This document shows positions 62,632-64,000 of a stretch of DNA of 64,000 bases, one piece after another. The position numbers and the translations under genes were made by a program. Each line of letters starts with the position of its first letter. The stretch's first letter is position 1. The DNA lies in assembly GCF_030063355.1 (NCBI RefSeq), contig NZ_JASISZ010000019.1:1-64000 (forward strand), read 5' to 3'. The DNA comes from Streptomyces sp. PH10-H1. Its GTDB lineage: Bacteria > Actinomycetota > Actinomycetes > Streptomycetales > Streptomycetaceae. The notes under the pieces were generated by a model. That model searched no databases and was not told the origin of the DNA. It saw only the letters and a program-made list of their open reading frames with translations.

Positions 62632-64000
62632 GTGACCACGGATCGCACGCCCCCGCCCCCGGCGCGGCAACCGGGAATGGATGCCGCCATGCCGGCACCG
62701 CTGCCGGACCCGCGCGGCGGCTTCCGCCTGCCCCCGGGCTCCGAACGGCCCGCCGGCTCCGACCGGCAGGACCAGCCCGCCACCACCCCGCCCCAGGCGG
62801 TCTCCGACGACCACTCCGCACGGGACCGGGACCGGCAGGCGGCGAAGGCCGCGGGCACTCCCCGGCGCGACCCCACGGCCGACGCGACGTTCGCGAGCAC
62901 TCCGCCGCGCGGCACCGCGGGCCCGGCCGGCTCCGCCATGGAGCCCGCCGGCCATCCCCGCCATGAGGAGCCGGCCGGCACCCGGATCCCCGCACCCGCC
63001 ACGCCCGCCTCCTCCGCCGTCCCCGCCCCGTCCGCCTCCGAGGCCCCCGCCACCCGGTCGGCCCCCGAGGCCGAACGGCTGCGGTACGTCGGGGCGGCCA
63101 CCCGGCGGATCGCCCGCGGCCTGGACCTCGACGAGATCCTGCTGGGCCTGTGCCGGTCCGCGGTGCCCGCGTTCGCCGACGCGATCCTGGTCTACCTGCG
63201 CGACCCGCTGCCGGTCGGCGACGAACGGCCGTCCGGGCCGCTCGTGCTCCGGCTGCGGCGCGCCGACGGCGGCCTGGACGAGCCCAGCGGGCAGTCCTAC
63301 GTCGGCACCGTGCTGCCCCCGGTGCCCGCGGAGCCGGCCTACGGCGGCGCCGCCGAGAGCACCCTCGTACGGCTGGACGGACCGCTGGCCGAGGTGCTGC
63401 GCGGGGTACGCCCGGTCTTCGCGGAATCCCCGCAGTCGGCGGCGGCGCTGGAGGAGCTGCTCCGCTTCGGCGAGGGGCCCGCGGCCTCCGCCGGCGCGTC
63501 CCGGTCCGGATTACACCCCGAGCCGGCCACCGCCAGGAACGACGGAGGCCAGCACCATGTCGTCCTGCCGACCGGCCGCCGCGCGATCCTCGCTCCGCTG
63601 CGCGGCCGCCGCCGGGTCATAGGCGCCGCCGTGCTGCTGCGCCGCCCCGACCGGCCGCCCTTCGAGTCCGACGACCTGCTGGTCGCCGCCCAGCTCGCCA
63701 CGCACACCGCGCTCGGCGTCGACAAGGCCGTGCTGTACGGCCGCGAGGCGTACATCGCGGACGCCCTGCAGCGCGAAATGCTGCCCGACTCCCTGCCGCA
63801 GCCCACCGGGGTGCGGCTGGCCAGCCGTTATCTGCCGGCCGCGGAATCGGCGCGGGTCGGCGGCGACTGGTACGACGCGATCCCGCTGCCCGGCAGCCGG
63901 GTCGCGCTCGTGGTCGGCGACGTCATGGGCCACTCCATGACCTCGGCGGCGATCATGGGCCAGCTGCGCACCACCGTGCAGACCCTCGCAGGACTCGATC
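62632..64000 (+). CDS. GAF-SpoIIE-type PP2C phosphatase, cut by window end
   Basis: 457 codons are visible and the gene runs off the window. After a Pro/Ala-rich, low-complexity N-terminus (about 1-140), a GAF domain (about 145-375: R-R-I-A-R-G-L-D-L-D-E-I, then L-L-V-A-A-Q-L-A-T-H-T-A-L) leads to the SpoIIE domain with L-Q-R-E-M-L-P, V-G-G-D-W-Y-D-A and V-G-D-V-M-G-H-S. The start is GTG at 62632 with only a weak GGATGGAA site. No stop is present. The product may carry a C-terminal ATPase like copies A and B, outside the window. Confidence 0.82.
   Translation, partial: MTTDRTPPPPARQPGMDAAMPAPLPDPRGGFRLPPGSERPAGSDRQDQPATTPPQAVSDDHSARDRDRQAAKAAGTPRRDPTADATFASTPPRGTAGPAGSAMEPAGHPRHEEPAGTRIPAPATPASSAVPAPSASEAPATRSAPEAERLRYVGAATRRIARGLDLDEILLGLCRSAVPAFADAILVYLRDPLPVGDERPSGPLVLRLRRADGGLDEPSGQSYVGTVLPPVPAEPAYGGAAESTLVRLDGPLAEVLRGVRPVFAESPQSAAALEELLRFGEGPAASAGASRSGLHPEPATARNDGGQHHVVLPTGRRAILAPLRGRRRVIGAAVLLRRPDRPPFESDDLLVAAQLATHTALGVDKAVLYGREAYIADALQREMLPDSLPQPTGVRLASRYLPAAESARVGGDWYDAIPLPGSRVALVVGDVMGHSMTSAAIMGQLRTTVQTLAGLD

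Overview
The window is chromosomal DNA from a high-GC actinomycete, almost certainly a Streptomyces. The evidence is strong G/C bias at codon third positions, frequent GTG starts (plus one TTG), twin-arginine and lipoprotein exporters, a WhiB-family regulator, several SpoIIE-type phosphatases, a DUF397/XRE/ATP-binding triad, and a near-consensus DasR operator in front of a GH18 chitinase. From memory, the gene order on the right (ychF, DUF6542, ppgK, ispH, xseAB, glpX, wblI, class I fumarase, fumC) resembles a conserved block of Streptomyces coelicolor. No tRNA, rRNA, transposase, integrase or CRISPR array was recognised.

Layout. (1) 0.2-3.4 kb: a secreted cell-wall set of a Tat-exported amidase, three tandem DUF2690 proteins and a small peptidoglycan-binding protein. 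(2) 3.4-6.6 kb: an accessory patch with a lectin gene remnant, a VapBC-like toxin-antitoxin (TA) pair bracketed by a 21-bp repeat, and the DUF397/XRE/ATPase triad. (3) 6.6-12.5 kb: a complete oligopeptide ABC importer operon on the minus strand. (4) 13-18.3 kb: VOC and NTF2-like proteins, typA and an orphan peptide-binding lipoprotein. (5) 18.6-22.5 kb: a succinate dehydrogenase/fumarate reductase operon. (6) 22.7-25.6 kb: TPM-domain and PspA envelope proteins. (7) 25.6-31 kb: two adjacent PAS-GAF-SpoIIE-ATPase regulators, followed by an array of short palindromic repeats. (8) 31.4-36.2 kb: Nudix, sugar-phosphate isomerase, small proteins, a GntR regulator, a septum-formation-like protein and the DasR-type chitinase. 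(9) 36.4-39 kb: a SpoIIE phosphatase translationally coupled to an anti-sigma-like ATPase.

(10) 39-45 kb is the most unusual part, an island between the phosphatase pair and ychF. It holds a Nudix 3' remnant, a DNA adenine methylase fused to a DNA-binding N-terminus and a specificity-like C-terminus (with a perfect palindrome at its promoter and a coupled two-TM protein), then YefM-YoeB, an RHH-PIN pair and a Phd-RelE pair. A 14-bp copy of the ychF 3' end lies inside the island, as an old attachment site might.

(11) 45-64 kb returns to core genes: ychF, DUF6542, ppgK, ispH, an APC permease, exonuclease VII, a RutE-like nitroreductase, DUF4245, glpX, a WhiB protein, a LiaF-like gene broken by one stop codon, class I and class II fumarases around an SGNH hydrolase, DUF402, a methyltransferase, and a SpoIIE phosphatase cut by the window end.

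Functionally, central carbon metabolism (Sdh, two fumarases, GlpX, PpgK), peptide and chitin-derived signalling (Opp, DasR-type chitinase) and partner-switching regulators (five SpoIIE- or ATPase-type loci) dominate. Accessory DNA is confined mainly to 3.4-4.8 kb and 39-45 kb.
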